64,000 nucleotides of DNA, from NCBI RefSeq assembly GCF_937863485.1, contig NZ_CALMFY010000088.1, positions 1 to 64,000 of the forward strand, read 5' to 3'. A program made the position numbers and the translations under genes. Below are positions 8,911-18,911 of this stretch, one piece after another. Source of the DNA: an uncultured Nostoc sp. GTDB taxonomy: Bacteria > Cyanobacteriota > Cyanobacteriia > Cyanobacteriales > Nostocaceae. Under the pieces are notes generated by a model, which saw only the letters and a program-made list of their open reading frames with translations, ran no database searches and was not told the origin of the DNA. The number at the start of each line of letters is the position of its first letter. Position 1 is the first letter of the stretch.

Positions 8911-8926
8911 TGAAAGTGATACTTGC
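8911..8926. promoter_or_regulatory. Imperfect second operator
   Basis: AAAGTGATACTTGC repeats the AAGTG/CACTTG half-site design of the perfect palindrome about 46 bp away, on the desaturase side of the intergenic region. Two sites facing two divergent genes fit joint control by the TetR-type protein. This is inferred from sequence similarity only. Confidence 0.5.
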
Positions 8927-8985
8927 TTTACTCTACCCTACAGGTGACAAGCAAATCGCTTTATCATCCATCAACAGGAATTTTT

Positions 8986-9843
8986 ATGACCGCAAATTTT
9001 GGGGCGATCGCCCCTGAGAGAGGCAACTCACCTCAGCTCAGTTGGACAAATGTAGTATTTTTTGCTGCATTTCATGCTTTAGCACTTCTGGCACCTTGGT
9101 TTTTCTCCTGGTCAGCATTAGGTTTGCTAGTGTTTCTGCACTGGTTATTCGGGAGCATTGGTATTTGCCTGGGATATCACCGACTACTGAGCCATCGGAG
9201 TTTCCAAGTTCCCAAGTGGTTAGAGTATGCGATCGCCCTGATTGGAGCGTTGGCTTTGCAAGGCGGACCAATTTTTTGGGTAGGTGGACACCGCCAGCAT
9301 CACGCCCACACGGAAGATATCAATTTAGACCCCTACTCTGCTCAAAGAGGATTTTGGTGGAGCCATATCCTGTGGATTTTCTACCCACGTCCAGAATTTT
9401 TTGACTATGACACCTATAAAAAATATGCCCCTGATCTAGCAAGACAACCCTTTTATTGCTGGCTGGATCGCTACTTCTTGCTGTTGCAAATACCCTTCGG
9501 GCTGCTGCTATATGCCTTAGGAGGATGGCCTTTTGTAATTTACGGAGTGTTTGTCAGGTGTGTCTTGCTTTGGCACTCAACCTGGTTTGTGAACTCAGCA
9601 TCACACCTGTGGGGTTATCGCACCTTTGATGCCAATGATGGCGCTCGTAATCTTTGGTGGGTATCCATTGTTACCTATGGAGAAGGATGGCACAACAACC
9701 ATCATACTTATCCCCACATGGCAAAATCTGGGTTCTCTTGGTGGGAAATTGATGTTACTTGGTGGAGCATCCTTGTTTTGCAGACTTTAGGTTTAGCCAA
9801 AAAAGTTGTTTCGCGTCCTCCTCAAGGTGCAACTCACGGCTAA
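8986..9843 (+). CDS. desC: Acyl-lipid/acyl-CoA delta-9-type fatty acid desaturase
   Basis: The product has 285 residues counted from ATG 8986, which follows CAGGAA at 8975-8980. A TTG at 8923 would add 21 residues but would run through the operator region. Three histidine boxes that bind the di-iron centre are present: HRLLSH, HRQHH and HNNHH. Hydrophobic segments flank them, as in membrane desaturases. The family introduces the first double bond into acyl chains of membrane lipids; in cyanobacteria this is DesC, acting at delta-9. Nostoc strains often have two DesC paralogues, and which one this is cannot be told here. The divergent TetR-type regulator and operators suggest that, unlike most cold-regulated desaturases, this one is under local repressor control. 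Confidence 0.88.
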   Translation: MTANFGAIAPERGNSPQLSWTNVVFFAAFHALALLAPWFFSWSALGLLVFLHWLFGSIGICLGYHRLLSHRSFQVPKWLEYAIALIGALALQGGPIFWVGGHRQHHAHTEDINLDPYSAQRGFWWSHILWIFYPRPEFFDYDTYKKYAPDLARQPFYCWLDRYFLLLQIPFGLLLYALGGWPFVIYGVFVRCVLLWHSTWFVNSASHLWGYRTFDANDGARNLWWVSIVTYGEGWHNNHHTYPHMAKSGFSWWEIDVTWWSILVLQTLGLAKKVVSRPPQGATHG

Positions 9844-10225
9844 ATTGCAACTAAATTATCATGAATTTGTTATGCCGATTGCTTCCCACAGTCGGCTTAA
9901 TAAGTTGTTATGCATTTTAATTGCATATTTACAGAGTTTCTGAATAATGGTGTGAGTGTTTGTCCATACTTAATGCAAAACTTATTGTCATTAGGAGTAA
10001 AGGGATTGGAGCAATTGGAATTAGAACAGTAAAGCATATTTGGGAATATATCAGCAGATAGTGTCTATGTTCAGTTTTCCCATTTTCTGTTGACTGGGTT
10101 TCACGACTCTCTATTTTTGAGCAAATTTACTTCTAGTGGTGTCTACAATCTCAAGTCACTTTTGCTAGCGTAGTGATATAGAGTTTATCGCTCCCCGGTA
10201 AGCGGCTGGAAGCAAAAGGATTAAT
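9844..10225. other. Intergenic region without recognised genes
   Basis: The 382 bp are AT-rich and hold no supported gene. They should carry the promoter of the downstream ferredoxin-MBL gene. No clear terminator or repeat was identified. Confidence 0.5.
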
Positions 10226-11101
10226 ATGGCTCATTTAAATCAACGTCGTTCCCAAAATCTCAACGGCGATTTTTATGTAGATACTACCTGTATTGATTGT
10301 GATACCTGTCGCTGGATGACTCCTGAAGTGTTTTCTCGTGTTGATGAACAGTCAGCGGTTTATCATCAACCAACGAATGATGCAGAAAGATTAGCAGCAC
10401 TTGAAGCACTTTTGGCATGTCCTACTAGTTCTATTGGCACAGTTGAAAAACCAAAAGATATCAAAGATGCTCAACAACAGTTTCCAATATTAGTAGCAGA
10501 GAATGTTTACCACTGCGGCTATCATTCTGAAAAATCTTACGGTGCTGCTAGCTATTTAATTCAACTTCCAGAAGGTAACATATTGGTGGATTCTCCCCGC
10601 TTTACGCCACCTTTAGTTAAGCGTTTAGAAGAGATGGGTGGAATTCGTTATATATACCTAACTCATAAGGATGATGTGGCAGATCATCAAAAGTTTGCGG
10701 AGCATTTCCAGTGCGATCGCATCCTTCATGCTGATGATATTTCTGCGGGTACTCGCAATGTGGAAATACAGCTAACTGGTTTTGAACCATTTACTTTGAC
10801 TCCAGATTTATTAATTATCCCAGTTCCCGGTCACACTAAAGGACAAACTGTCCTACTCTATAAAAATAAATTTCTGTTCACTGGCGACCATCTCGCTTGG
10901 TCAGAAAGCTTGCACCAACTGGCCGCATTCCGCGATTTCTGCTGGTATTCTTGGTCAGAACAGACTAAATCAATGCGTAACTTGGCTAATTACTCTTTTG
11001 AGTGGGTGCTACCAGGTCATGGGCGAAGGTTTCATGCTGATAAAGAAACCATGCGTCAGCAGATGCACAAGTGTATTGAGTTGATGGAATCTTTGAATTG
11101 A
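10226..11101 (+). CDS. Ferredoxin-like domain fused to MBL-fold metallohydrolase
   Basis: This 291-residue protein starts with a 4Fe-4S ferredoxin-like module (C22, C25, C28 and C65 in CIDCDTC...CP). It continues with a metallo-beta-lactamase fold: THKDDVADH near 143-151 is a variant of the metal-binding HxHxDH loop with Lys in place of the first Xaa-His spacing. PGHTKGQ, TGDH and GHGRRFH supply further ligands. It is a cytosolic protein of unknown substrate, and family members include glyoxalase II-like hydrolases and redox enzymes. The altered HxHxDH (H-K-D-D-V-A-D-H) makes the metal site unusual. It stands alone on its strand. Confidence 0.85.
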   Translation: MAHLNQRRSQNLNGDFYVDTTCIDCDTCRWMTPEVFSRVDEQSAVYHQPTNDAERLAALEALLACPTSSIGTVEKPKDIKDAQQQFPILVAENVYHCGYHSEKSYGAASYLIQLPEGNILVDSPRFTPPLVKRLEEMGGIRYIYLTHKDDVADHQKFAEHFQCDRILHADDISAGTRNVEIQLTGFEPFTLTPDLLIIPVPGHTKGQTVLLYKNKFLFTGDHLAWSESLHQLAAFRDFCWYSWSEQTKSMRNLANYSFEWVLPGHGRRFHADKETMRQQMHKCIELMESLN

Positions 11102-11137
11102 CATTAAATAACTAACAATTCAGGTCATGTGGAAAAC

Positions 11138-11235
11138 CCACGAAAAACCTAACCCCCTAACCCCCTTCCCGACGCGGGAAGGGGGAAAATTCAAAGTCTC
11201 TCTCCTTTTAGGAGAGAGATTTAGAGAGAGGTCAG
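11138..11235. repeat. Dispersed repeat upstream of dhaK
   Basis: The stretch contains CCTAACCCCCTAACCCCCTT, then CCCGACGCGGGAAGGGGG and a CTCTCTCCTTTTAGGAGAGAG palindrome. This is the common cyanobacterial composite repeat with two hairpins. It lies between the MBL gene and dhaK and could also act as a terminator. Confidence 0.65.
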
Positions 11236-11303
11236 ACTGTGTTGCATACAAACGAAAAGCGCTATAACCTGGGTTTTAGCACCCTTTTAACCAAACACGG
11301 ATT

Positions 11304-12377
11304 ATGAAAAAGCTGATCAACAAGCCGGAAGACTTTGTGCGGGAAAGTCTAGAAGGTATGGCAGCGGCTCACTCCGATTTAATTAAACTGAACTATGATC
11401 CCGTTTTTGTCTATCGAGCTGATGCATCTATACAGGGGAAAGTAGCAATTATTTCTGGTGGCGGTAGTGGACATGAACCAATGCACGCTGGCTTTGTGGG
11501 CAAAGGAATGCTTGATGCAGCTTGTCCTGGTGAGGTTTTTACTTCACCTACTCCTGACCAAATGCTAGAAGCAGCCAAACGGGTAGATGCAGGCTCTGGT
11601 ATCCTTTATATCGTCAAGAATTACAGCGGCGATGTGATGAACTTTGAGATGGCAACGGAGTTAGCCCGTGGTGAGGGCATTCGAGTGCTAAATATTTTGA
11701 TTGATGACGATGTGGCAGTGAAGGATAGCCTTTATACCCAAGGACGCCGGGGTGTGGGAACAACAATACTGGCAGAAAAAATTTGTGGTGCTGCGGCTGA
11801 TTTGGGGTATGATTTGCCACAAATAGCAAATTTATGTCGCCGAGTAAATCTAAATGGGCGGAGTATGGGAATTGCTCTAACATCTTGTACAGTCCCCGCT
11901 AATGGAACGCCGACATTTGAATTGGGCGATCGCGAAATTGAATTAGGCATCGGTATCCACGGTGAGCCAGGAATAGAACGTACAGCCATCAAATCAGTAG
12001 ACGAAATCACCGAAATCTTAACGCGATCGCTCATTGAGGATACAGCATACAGCCGCACACTGCGTGAGTGGGATGAAAACAAGGGAGAATGGGTAGATAT
12101 AGAACTAATAAATCTCCCATTTGCAAAAAGCGATCGCCTGTTAGCTTTCGTCAATAGCATGGGTGGAACTCCCATTTCTGAACTGTATATTGTTTACCGC
12201 AAACTCGCCCAAATCTGCGAACAGCAAGGATTGCAAATTGTGCGAAACTTGATAGGCCCTTATATTACATCTCTAGAAATGCAAGGTTGCTCCATTACCC
12301 TGCTGAAACTAGATGATGAGATGATCCGGCTATGGGATGCACCAGTAAAAACGCCGAGTTGGCGCTGGGGAATTTAA
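11304..12377 (+). CDS. dhaK: Dihydroxyacetone kinase subunit DhaK
   Basis: This 357-residue subunit binds dihydroxyacetone. [20 protein letters not shown] near residues 52-71 is the substrate-binding loop. H219 in GIGIHGEPG is the His that forms the hemiaminal with dihydroxyacetone. With DhaL it phosphorylates dihydroxyacetone to DHAP, feeding triose metabolism. dhaL follows 28 bp downstream, so the two are an operon. No dhaM (PTS phosphodonor) gene is in the window, so the phosphate source (PTS protein or ATP) is not shown. Confidence 0.95.
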   Translation: MKKLINKPEDFVRESLEGMAAAHSDLIKLNYDPVFVYRADASIQGKVAIISGGGSGHEPMHAGFVGKGMLDAACPGEVFTSPTPDQMLEAAKRVDAGSGILYIVKNYSGDVMNFEMATELARGEGIRVLNILIDDDVAVKDSLYTQGRRGVGTTILAEKICGAAADLGYDLPQIANLCRRVNLNGRSMGIALTSCTVPANGTPTFELGDREIELGIGIHGEPGIERTAIKSVDEITEILTRSLIEDTAYSRTLREWDENKGEWVDIELINLPFAKSDRLLAFVNSMGGTPISELYIVYRKLAQICEQQGLQIVRNLIGPYITSLEMQGCSITLLKLDDEMIRLWDAPVKTPSWRWGI

Positions 12378-12405
12378 CTAATTATGAATTACGAATTATT
12401 TTAAT

Positions 12406-13047
12406 ATGGTGAGTCAGGCGCAGATATTACAATGGTTGCAGGCATTTGCAACCGAGATAGAGCAGAATAAAGCATATTTGACAGAATTAGATGCTGCGAT
12501 CGGAGATGCTGACCACGGGATCAATATGGATCGTGGCTTCAAAAAGGTAAGTACTCAGTTACCAATTCTTACAAATAAGGACATCAGCAACATTCTCAAA
12601 ACTGTGAGTATGACCTTGATTTCTTCTATTGGCGGTGCCAGTGGCCCTCTTTATGGCACTTGGTTTTTGCGAGCCAGTACAGCAGTAGTAGATAAGCAAG
12701 AATTAACAGAACAAGATGTGTTAGGGCTACTCCAAGCAGGTTTAGACGGCGTACTGCAACGTGGCAAAGCGCAACTAGGAGACAAAACAATGGTGGATGT
12801 GCTATCTCCGGCTGTAGACGCTTTTAGACAAGCTGTAGGAGAAAGTAAAGGAACGCTAAAAGCTTTGCAACAGGCTGTAGCAGCAGCCCAAAGGGGGTTG
12901 CAAGAAACTATACCGATGCAGGCGAAAAAGGGACGGGCTAGTTATCTCGGCGAGAGGAGTATTGGACATCAAGATCCGGGAGGAACTTCTACTTATTTGA
13001 TGTTGAAAAGTTTGTTAGAGGTGTTAGAAAGTTCTGGGGAATTTTGA
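12406..13047 (+). CDS. dhaL: Dihydroxyacetone kinase subunit DhaL
   Basis: This 213-residue nucleotide-binding subunit carries DAAIGDADHGINMDRGF (Asp residues that bind Mg-ADP), SSIGGASGPLYG, GDKTMVD and GRASYLGERSIGHQDPG, all hallmarks of DhaL. It works with DhaK to phosphorylate dihydroxyacetone. It is co-directional with dhaK with a 28-bp gap. Length is normal for the family. Confidence 0.95.
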   Translation: MVSQAQILQWLQAFATEIEQNKAYLTELDAAIGDADHGINMDRGFKKVSTQLPILTNKDISNILKTVSMTLISSIGGASGPLYGTWFLRASTAVVDKQELTEQDVLGLLQAGLDGVLQRGKAQLGDKTMVDVLSPAVDAFRQAVGESKGTLKALQQAVAAAQRGLQETIPMQAKKGRASYLGERSIGHQDPGGTSTYLMLKSLLEVLESSGEF

Positions 13048-13202
13048 GTTAAAATTTATTGCGGTTGCTAGGTGGGTATTAGTTTCAGAGTCAGAGCGAT
13101 TGAAGAATTCAGGAATGAGAATCACTCTGACTGGAGGATTGGAATCACCCACTTCGTACTAAGCGAGCTTATCCTAGACATCGCCTAAAACTTCCAACTT
13201 AT

Positions 13203-15497
13203 CTAATTGACAACAGATATACTCTGGATACGCCATTTACCTCGTTCTCGAATCAAATCATACCGAACTCGCAATTTATCATTAGAAGAGTTTTGAAACT
13301 GACCATTTTCATATAGCTGTGTTGCTTCCTTAACCGTAGCTTCCACTGCGGCACGATCTGCAAATAAATCAATTTTCTCTACAGATTCCACCTTCAGGCT
13401 ATGGTTGTACTTGCGGTAGCGGTTGTCTGACCTATCCTGTTGAGCAATCAGCCGCCATTGAGATAAAGCCGAACCAGTTAAAATCTGCTCTAAATTATTA
13501 ATCTCATGATTGGGCCCTAAAGCTGCGGCTTTAGTAGATAGCCAAGTCCGAATAACTTCCTCTGCCGTTGCATCTGTTAAAGGGCCATCTAGTGCTTGTG
13601 GTTTACTATTTGGATCAGGAATAGCTATTGGTGGTTGATTTATTTGTATAAACAACTGTGAGTCACGCACAGATGGTGTCGGAAAAAATAGATTTTTTAA
13701 CCATCCAAAAGTTGTTGTGGCTAACACCCAGAAAACTAATATACTCACCAAAGAAATAAACACTCTCCATACCAGCCGTGTTTTCCCTTCTATGGTGTTA
13801 GCAAAGGTTCGCCGCCGCCGGGGACGGCGAGACTGAGGACGATTATCTGGTACACGCTCTCGGCTAGCAGATGGAGTCGGTTTTCTCCTTCTACGCTTTT
13901 GGTTATGACCGGGTGCAGCAGTCTTAGCTGAACCATTCAAATGCTGATTAGTATTTCTGCTCATCCGTTCGGCAGTAGGAACATCTGATTTTACACTTCC
14001 AAATGAATTCCACATTGGTGGTAATAAATTTGAATATTCGGGTGTTTGTTTTGTTGGTGTTTCTGGCAAATCTGGGTCAGGTGTTCTGCTGTGATTAAAT
14101 TGCCCTGAAGTCCTAGTTGAATTGTTGGGGAAATGGGGATTATTTCTCTGGGGCTGGGGAAAATACTGGGGGTTAATTACAGCCCATTCATTAGTTGTTT
14201 CTGCATCAGTTGGCAGTGCTTCTAAATAAGCTTGCACCTGTTGGTTAGCAAAGTAATCTTTTAGGAAAGCTTGCTGGTTTACTAAATCTCGAAAATGGGG
14301 AAATACTTCGTGTTGCAACCACTGTTCTGCATATAGACACAGCCCCGGTAACAAATCTGGAGAGTCTTGAGATTTTTCCCGAATAAAAGCTAAAGCTTCG
14401 TACTCCTGACTAAGTTCTAAAACACGAGTTGCTTCTTGGGTTTGTCCCAAGAGTAATGCACATAGCGACTGTTCTAAATGTACATCTTGGCGTTTGCCCA
14501 GGCGCATGAGCATTTGCCTTGCTTGACGAATTAAAGCAGGTTGACGTTGAGCAAATCCGCGTGCTATCAAGGCATAAACAGCTAAGTAAGTGGCAACAGC
14601 AGAAGGACGTTTGCTTTGGGCTTCAAATAACTTGTGCTGCTCTGCGACTGTTAAGTGGTTGCGTAACTGCTGGATAAATCGCAGAAAGTCATCTATATTT
14701 AAACCAGATTCATCATTACTCGTGCCATCTATGCCACCACGATCTTCTAAGAGATTTTGCAATAATTCCAAGCCTTGGCGTCGTTCGGCAGTCTTTTCTT
14801 GAGGTAGTGCCAGCAACTCCAAAATTCGATATGGTCGCAATTTGTAAAGATCCGCCTGAATTTCTGCCTGTACGCTAGAAAACAACCCTTCGCGTGCTAG
14901 CAGTTCTTGACCAGTTTCTAGGGATATGGCGGCATTTTCATAGTGACCTTGCTGCCACTGTTCACGACCTAATTCTAGACAAGCAAGGGCAACAGTGAGA
15001 ACAACATCTGGATGTTCAGCACTTTCGTGTATTTCTTCCTCTGCTAAATTATTGCCTTTTCTTGCACTTGTAGCACCATTTTTATTTACCAGGTACGGAC
15101 GACCTAGTTTCAATACAAGTTCGTATTCCCCCAACTCTTGCAAAATTAATAAAGCGCCAACTAATTCGTCTTGGGTAATTTCGATCCCCAGACTCTGGGT
15201 GTCAATGCCCCGTTTAGTGCTTTCTGTACGATTTTCCAGTGCTACTGCGGCAGCAGCAAGGTTATCAGGGTCATAGGCGTGGGCAAGATAAAGCTGATCG
15301 TAGGTACTGCGTTCTTTTGGATCTGATAAAACCACGTAAGCTTCTTCTATGAGTTGTTTACGAGAAGAAATTGCTGCCTGAGAATACTCACGTCGTGGCA
15401 ATTGTACAATGCGATCGCTATATGCCTGCCGCAATTGTTCATCACTTGCCGCCAACGGTAGTCCTAAAATTCGGTAGTAATCTAGCGGAATTCGCAC
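13203..15497 (-). CDS. ftn2: Cell division protein Ftn2/ZipN (ARC6 homologue)
   Basis: This 764-residue protein is the cyanobacterial ancestor of chloroplast ARC6, a membrane anchor for FtsZ. The N-terminus is J-like (about 1-70: DYYRILGLPLAASDEQLRQA, YDQLY) but lacks the HPD tripeptide needed to stimulate Hsp70. A helical repeat region follows (about 100-440), then a Pro/Ser/Asn-rich linker with a basic stretch (RRRRKP, RRPRRRR). One transmembrane helix lies at about 590-612 (VFISLVSILVFWVLATTTFG). The C-terminal IMS/DUF4101 domain (about 645-764) includes EEVIRTWLSTKAAALG. It is monocistronic and divergent from pdhA across a 765-bp spacer. Confidence 0.92.
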   Translation of the reverse strand: MRIPLDYYRILGLPLAASDEQLRQAYSDRIVQLPRREYSQAAISSRKQLIEEAYVVLSDPKERSTYDQLYLAHAYDPDNLAAAAVALENRTESTKRGIDTQSLGIEITQDELVGALLILQELGEYELVLKLGRPYLVNKNGATSARKGNNLAEEEIHESAEHPDVVLTVALACLELGREQWQQGHYENAAISLETGQELLAREGLFSSVQAEIQADLYKLRPYRILELLALPQEKTAERRQGLELLQNLLEDRGGIDGTSNDESGLNIDDFLRFIQQLRNHLTVAEQHKLFEAQSKRPSAVATYLAVYALIARGFAQRQPALIRQARQMLMRLGKRQDVHLEQSLCALLLGQTQEATRVLELSQEYEALAFIREKSQDSPDLLPGLCLYAEQWLQHEVFPHFRDLVNQQAFLKDYFANQQVQAYLEALPTDAETTNEWAVINPQYFPQPQRNNPHFPNNSTRTSGQFNHSRTPDPDLPETPTKQTPEYSNLLPPMWNSFGSVKSDVPTAERMSRNTNQHLNGSAKTAAPGHNQKRRRRKPTPSASRERVPDNRPQSRRPRRRRTFANTIEGKTRLVWRVFISLVSILVFWVLATTTFGWLKNLFFPTPSVRDSQLFIQINQPPIAIPDPNSKPQALDGPLTDATAEEVIRTWLSTKAAALGPNHEINNLEQILTGSALSQWRLIAQQDRSDNRYRKYNHSLKVESVEKIDLFADRAAVEATVKEATQLYENGQFQNSSNDKLRVRYDLIRERGKWRIQSISVVN

Positions 15498-16262
15498 AGC
15501 CTACTTCCCCTGCACCGTGATCAACATAATTCACCTAGAGCTTTCCAGGCCTGTAAAACTGTGCCATAAAAATGCCGTATAGAATTTACTCTACAAGTGT
15601 ATATTCCAACAACTTGTTTTGTACCTTCCCGAAATTTTGAGTCACATTCTAGTACTAATTTTTTGCTTTCGCCTAGAAAGCCTCAATTGTTTGTCTTAAT
15701 TCTTAGTATTTTTGTTTAACACGACTATTATCAGCCTTCGATACCACAAACCACAACTACCGCTTTTAATCACGGCATAAATGTTGTGGTTGCAAGAATC
15801 TATTGATGATTGATTTTTTTGGGACTTTCCCAGTAGGCGGTAACAAAAATACCACTATTGGGAGTTGACCCTGATAACAGGAGAAAAAAATCATATCATA
15901 ATTAACTTTTAATTACAATTACCTATTTGGGTATAGAGACTTTTGCATCTTTTTTTTAAATTGTTAATGGATATGCAGAAAGCAGCCTATCTTGATTGCT
16001 AATCTATAAAGGGCAATCGTGAGAGAGAAAAACCCAAAGCGACAGATATTGTCGTTAGAGTCAAATCCTCACGGGGCATGGGCTGAAAACTTAAAAATCA
16101 AAAATTAAAAATTCAGCTATTCCCTAAGACCCTTTTTTGGTGCATAAATAAAGTTTGATTGTTGAGTCTTGCAAACGCTAGCCTGTTAAAAGCTGAGGTG
16201 TTATCAGACCAACTTATTTAAGACTGTAACTTTAAGTTGTACAACAGGGATACTCAAAAATA
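15498..16262. other. Long divergent spacer between ftn2 and pdhA
   Basis: The 765 bp hold no supported gene. The spacer contains the promoters of both divergent genes, an AT-rich run near 15890-15965, and an AAAAATCAAAAATTAAAAATT low-complexity stretch near 16093-16115. No repeat of the palindromic type and no known RNA was recognised. An sRNA here cannot be excluded. Confidence 0.4.
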
Positions 16263-17297
16263 ATGGTTCAAGAGCGTACTTTACCCACATTTAATCCTGC
16301 TACTACGCACATTACTAAGGAAGAAGGGTTACGGTTGTATGAGGACATGGTGTTAGGGCGCTTATTTGAAGACAAGTGCGCTGAAATGTACTATAGGGGC
16401 AAAATGTTTGGTTTTGTCCATTTGTACAACGGTCAAGAAGCCGTTTGCAGTGGGGTTGTGCAGTCAATGCGACCGGGTGAAGATTTCGTTTGCAGTACCT
16501 ACCGCGACCATGTTCATGCTCTGAGCGCGGGAGTACCAGCAAAAGAGGTAATGGCAGAATTATTTGGTAAAGCCACAGGTTGCAGCAAAGGGCGCGGTGG
16601 TTCCATGCATATGTTTTCTGCTGAACATCGCTTGCTGGGTGGCTATGCTTTTGTGGCTGAGGGAATTCCTGTGGCAGCCGGAGCGGCTTTTCAAAGCAAA
16701 TACCGCCGCGAAGTGCTAAAAGATGAAAGTGCTGACCAAGTGACAGCTTGCTTTTTTGGCGACGGTGCAGCTAACAACGGTCAGTTTTTCGAGACGCTAA
16801 ATATGGCAGCCCTATGGAAACTGCCAATTCTGTTTGTAGTCGAAAATAATAAGTGGGCCATTGGGATGTCTCACGAGCGAGCCACTTCCCAGCCAGAGAT
16901 TTATAAAAAAGCCAGTGTATTTAACATGGTGGGCGTGGAAGTCGATGGCATGGATGTACTAGCAGTCCGAGCCGTGGCCCAAGAAGCTGTAGCCCGTGCC
17001 CGTGCAGGTGAAGGCCCAACATTAATTGAGGCACTTACCTACCGCTTCCGGGGTCACTCCTTGGCAGATCCTGATGAAATGCGAAGCAAAGCAGAAAAAG
17101 AATTTTGGTTTGCCCGTGATCCAATTAAGAAGTTGGCAGCTTATTTACTGGAGGAAAACCTGGCGGATGAGCAAGAAATCAAAGCTATTGACCGTAAAAT
17201 TCAGGATGTAATCGACGAAGCGGTTAAGTTCGCCGAAAGCAGCCCCGAACCAGACCCCAGCGAATTATATCGTTTCGTGTTTGCAGAAGACGAATAA
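16263..17297 (+). CDS. pdhA: Pyruvate dehydrogenase E1 component, alpha subunit
   Basis: This 344-residue protein is the thiamine-diphosphate-binding subunit of the pyruvate dehydrogenase E1 heterotetramer, which decarboxylates pyruvate for acetyl-CoA synthesis. The thiamine diphosphate motif [20 protein letters not shown] continues through to VENN near residue 195. [17 protein letters not shown] and [15 protein letters not shown] (with phosphorylation-loop-like residues) are typical E1-alpha sequences. Length is normal. pdhB is not adjacent, which is usual in cyanobacteria. Confidence 0.95.
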   Translation: MVQERTLPTFNPATTHITKEEGLRLYEDMVLGRLFEDKCAEMYYRGKMFGFVHLYNGQEAVCSGVVQSMRPGEDFVCSTYRDHVHALSAGVPAKEVMAELFGKATGCSKGRGGSMHMFSAEHRLLGGYAFVAEGIPVAAGAAFQSKYRREVLKDESADQVTACFFGDGAANNGQFFETLNMAALWKLPILFVVENNKWAIGMSHERATSQPEIYKKASVFNMVGVEVDGMDVLAVRAVAQEAVARARAGEGPTLIEALTYRFRGHSLADPDEMRSKAEKEFWFARDPIKKLAAYLLEENLADEQEIKAIDRKIQDVIDEAVKFAESSPEPDPSELYRFVFAEDE

Positions 17298-17335
17298 AAA
17301 GTTAGAAGTTAGGAGTTAACAATTCTTAACTCCTG

Positions 17336-17395
17336 TACAGATGCGATTAATCGCGTCTCTCCTAAGTACAGACGCGATTAATCGCGTCTCTATCC
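17336..17395. repeat. Tandem palindromes between pdhA and epimerase
   Basis: Two copies of a (T)ACAGA(C/T)GCGATTAATCGCGTCTCT unit occur in tandem. Each contains the self-complementary core GACGCGATTAATCGCGTC (first copy with one change). This is a dispersed Nostoc hairpin repeat; it may also act as a processing or terminator structure after pdhA. Confidence 0.75.
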
Positions 17396-17414
17396 TAAAC
17401 TCAGGACTAAATTT

Positions 17415-18284
17415 GTGTTTACCATTGCAGTTCAACAGCAACAATACAAAACCTACATCCTTTCAGATGAAACCGCTGGTTCTCAACTGGAAGTTGTCCC
17501 AGAACGTGGTGGGATCATCACTCGTTGGCGTATACAGGGGCAAGAAATTTTCTATTTAGATACTGAACGCTTTGCTAATCCTGATTTGAGCGTCAGGGGT
17601 GGGAATCCTATTTTGTTTCCTATCTGCGGCAATATACCGGATAATACGTATACTCACAATGGGCAGCAGTATACTCTAAAACAACATGGCTTTGCCCGTA
17701 ATCTACCCTGGGAAGTAACTGACCAAGTTACTCAAGATAAAGTTAGCCTCACCCTCGTCCTCAACAGCAACGAGCAAACATGGGCAGTTTATCCTTTTGA
17801 CTTTCAAGTGCTGTTCACTTACGAACTCCAAGGTAATACTTTAGAAATTCGCCAGCAGTATAAAAATCTCTCATCCACATCATTGCCCTTTTCTACAGGT
17901 TTCCATCCTTATTTTTTGACGGTTAATAAAACTGGGTTAGAGTTTGAAATTCCTTCCCAAAAGTATCAAGACCAGATAACCAAAGAAATTTACCCCTTCA
18001 ATGGTAATTTTGACTTTAGCCGCGATGAAATTGACGTTGCCTTTAAGCAGCTAACCAGTCAATCCGCCGCTGTGACAGACAACAGCCGCAAGTTGAAACT
18101 GACTCTGGATTATAGCAATGAATATCCGATTTTGGTGTTTTGGACGCTCAAAGGCAAAGATTTCTACTGTCTAGAACCGTGGAGCGCTCCCCGTAACTCC
18201 CTGAACACTGGTGAAAACCTGACTGTGTTAGAACCAGGAAGCAGCTACACGGCATCTGTGCGGTTAGCAGCGAATTTTTTCTAA
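17415..18284 (+). CDS. Aldose 1-epimerase family protein
   Basis: The product is 289 residues from a GTG start preceded by CAGGA. Galactose-mutarotase-like family features are present: GGNPILFPICGNIPD, NGQQYTLKQHGFARNLPWEV (catalytic-type His in QHGFAR), STGFHPYF (second His) and LEPWSAPRNSLNTGE. The family interconverts alpha and beta anomers of hexoses or hexose-6-phosphates; the exact sugar is not readable. It is a cytosolic protein. It follows pdhA after a repeat and probably has its own promoter. Confidence 0.9.
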   Translation: MFTIAVQQQQYKTYILSDETAGSQLEVVPERGGIITRWRIQGQEIFYLDTERFANPDLSVRGGNPILFPICGNIPDNTYTHNGQQYTLKQHGFARNLPWEVTDQVTQDKVSLTLVLNSNEQTWAVYPFDFQVLFTYELQGNTLEIRQQYKNLSSTSLPFSTGFHPYFLTVNKTGLEFEIPSQKYQDQITKEIYPFNGNFDFSRDEIDVAFKQLTSQSAAVTDNSRKLKLTLDYSNEYPILVFWTLKGKDFYCLEPWSAPRNSLNTGENLTVLEPGSSYTASVRLAANFF

Positions 18285-18346
18285 AGTGCTTTACAAATCT
18301 ATAAATTTATATGATATGATGGCAAAGTTGCGAAAAGCAAATTAAC

Positions 18347-18418
18347 GGGTCGCTAACTCAACGGTAGAGTACTCGGCTTTTAACCGATTAGTTCCGGGTT
18401 CGAATCCCGGGCGACCCA
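18347..18418 (+). tRNA. trnK: tRNA-Lys (anticodon TTT)
   Basis: A 72-nt cloverleaf. The acceptor GGGTCGC (18347-18353) pairs with GCGACCC (18411-18417), and the discriminator is A. The D-arm is CTCAACGGTAGAG. The anticodon loop CTTTTAA has the TTT anticodon, and the T-arm is CCGGGTTCGAATCCCGG. CCA is not encoded (CATA follows). Confidence 0.96.
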
Positions 18419-18911
18419 TATTCGAGAAAAAATACTTGCTAAGTCTTTAGGATAAAAGTCGAGGCTAGCTCTATCGCTATCAAGAAAATTGTGAATGTGA
18501 TCGCTCTGGGGAATAAGAAATCAGATGAGCGTAGGCGTAGCCCGTCGTAGACATCGCTTTTCGCTGAAGATAAAAAAAAGATTACAGATTAATCGAAATT
18601 AACTGAGTTGTCTGCCTATTTCAGTGATTTTATGGCTACTTCTGCGAGCGCGGCTTGTAGATTCTGGTCTATCATTGTCCGCTATTAGACAGATACGTTC
18701 CTGCGTATTATCTCGTAACCTTTTTCAGAAATCAAATATGATTCCTATAAAAACTTAAATGTTAATTATTTAATACTTATGGGAATACTAATTAAAGTTG
18801 TGTAAAGCTGACTCTTTTCCTTTTATCGGAACAAAAGAAGAGTATTTGGAACAGACAATAGTCAAGAATTTGGGTATGCTCTTTATCTATTAATTTAGGA
18901 AGTAAATTAAT
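18419..18911. other. Spacer with dispersed repeat upstream of histidine kinase
   Basis: No gene is supported. A 29-bp dispersed repeat beginning GCGTAGGCGTAGCCCGTCGT lies at 18529-18557 and is identical to one inside the amidohydrolase gene at 51395-51423. A TAGGAAG ribosome binding site precedes the kinase ATG. Confidence 0.55.
18529..18557. repeat. 29-bp dispersed repeat, intergenic copy
   Basis: This copy begins GCGTAGGCGTAGCCCGTCGT and ends AGACATCGC. It is identical over 29 bp to the copy at 51395-51423, which is translated inside a gene. It is a common type of short Nostoc repeat. Confidence 0.8.

Noticed and set aside
8923-8985. TTG start that would extend the desaturase by 21 residues
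   Set aside because: It would begin inside the second operator site and has no ribosome binding site; ATG 8986 follows CAGGAA and matches family length.
15498-16262. sRNA gene in the ftn2-pdhA spacer
   Set aside because: No recognised sRNA motif or clear terminator hairpin with T-tract; left as unannotated spacer.
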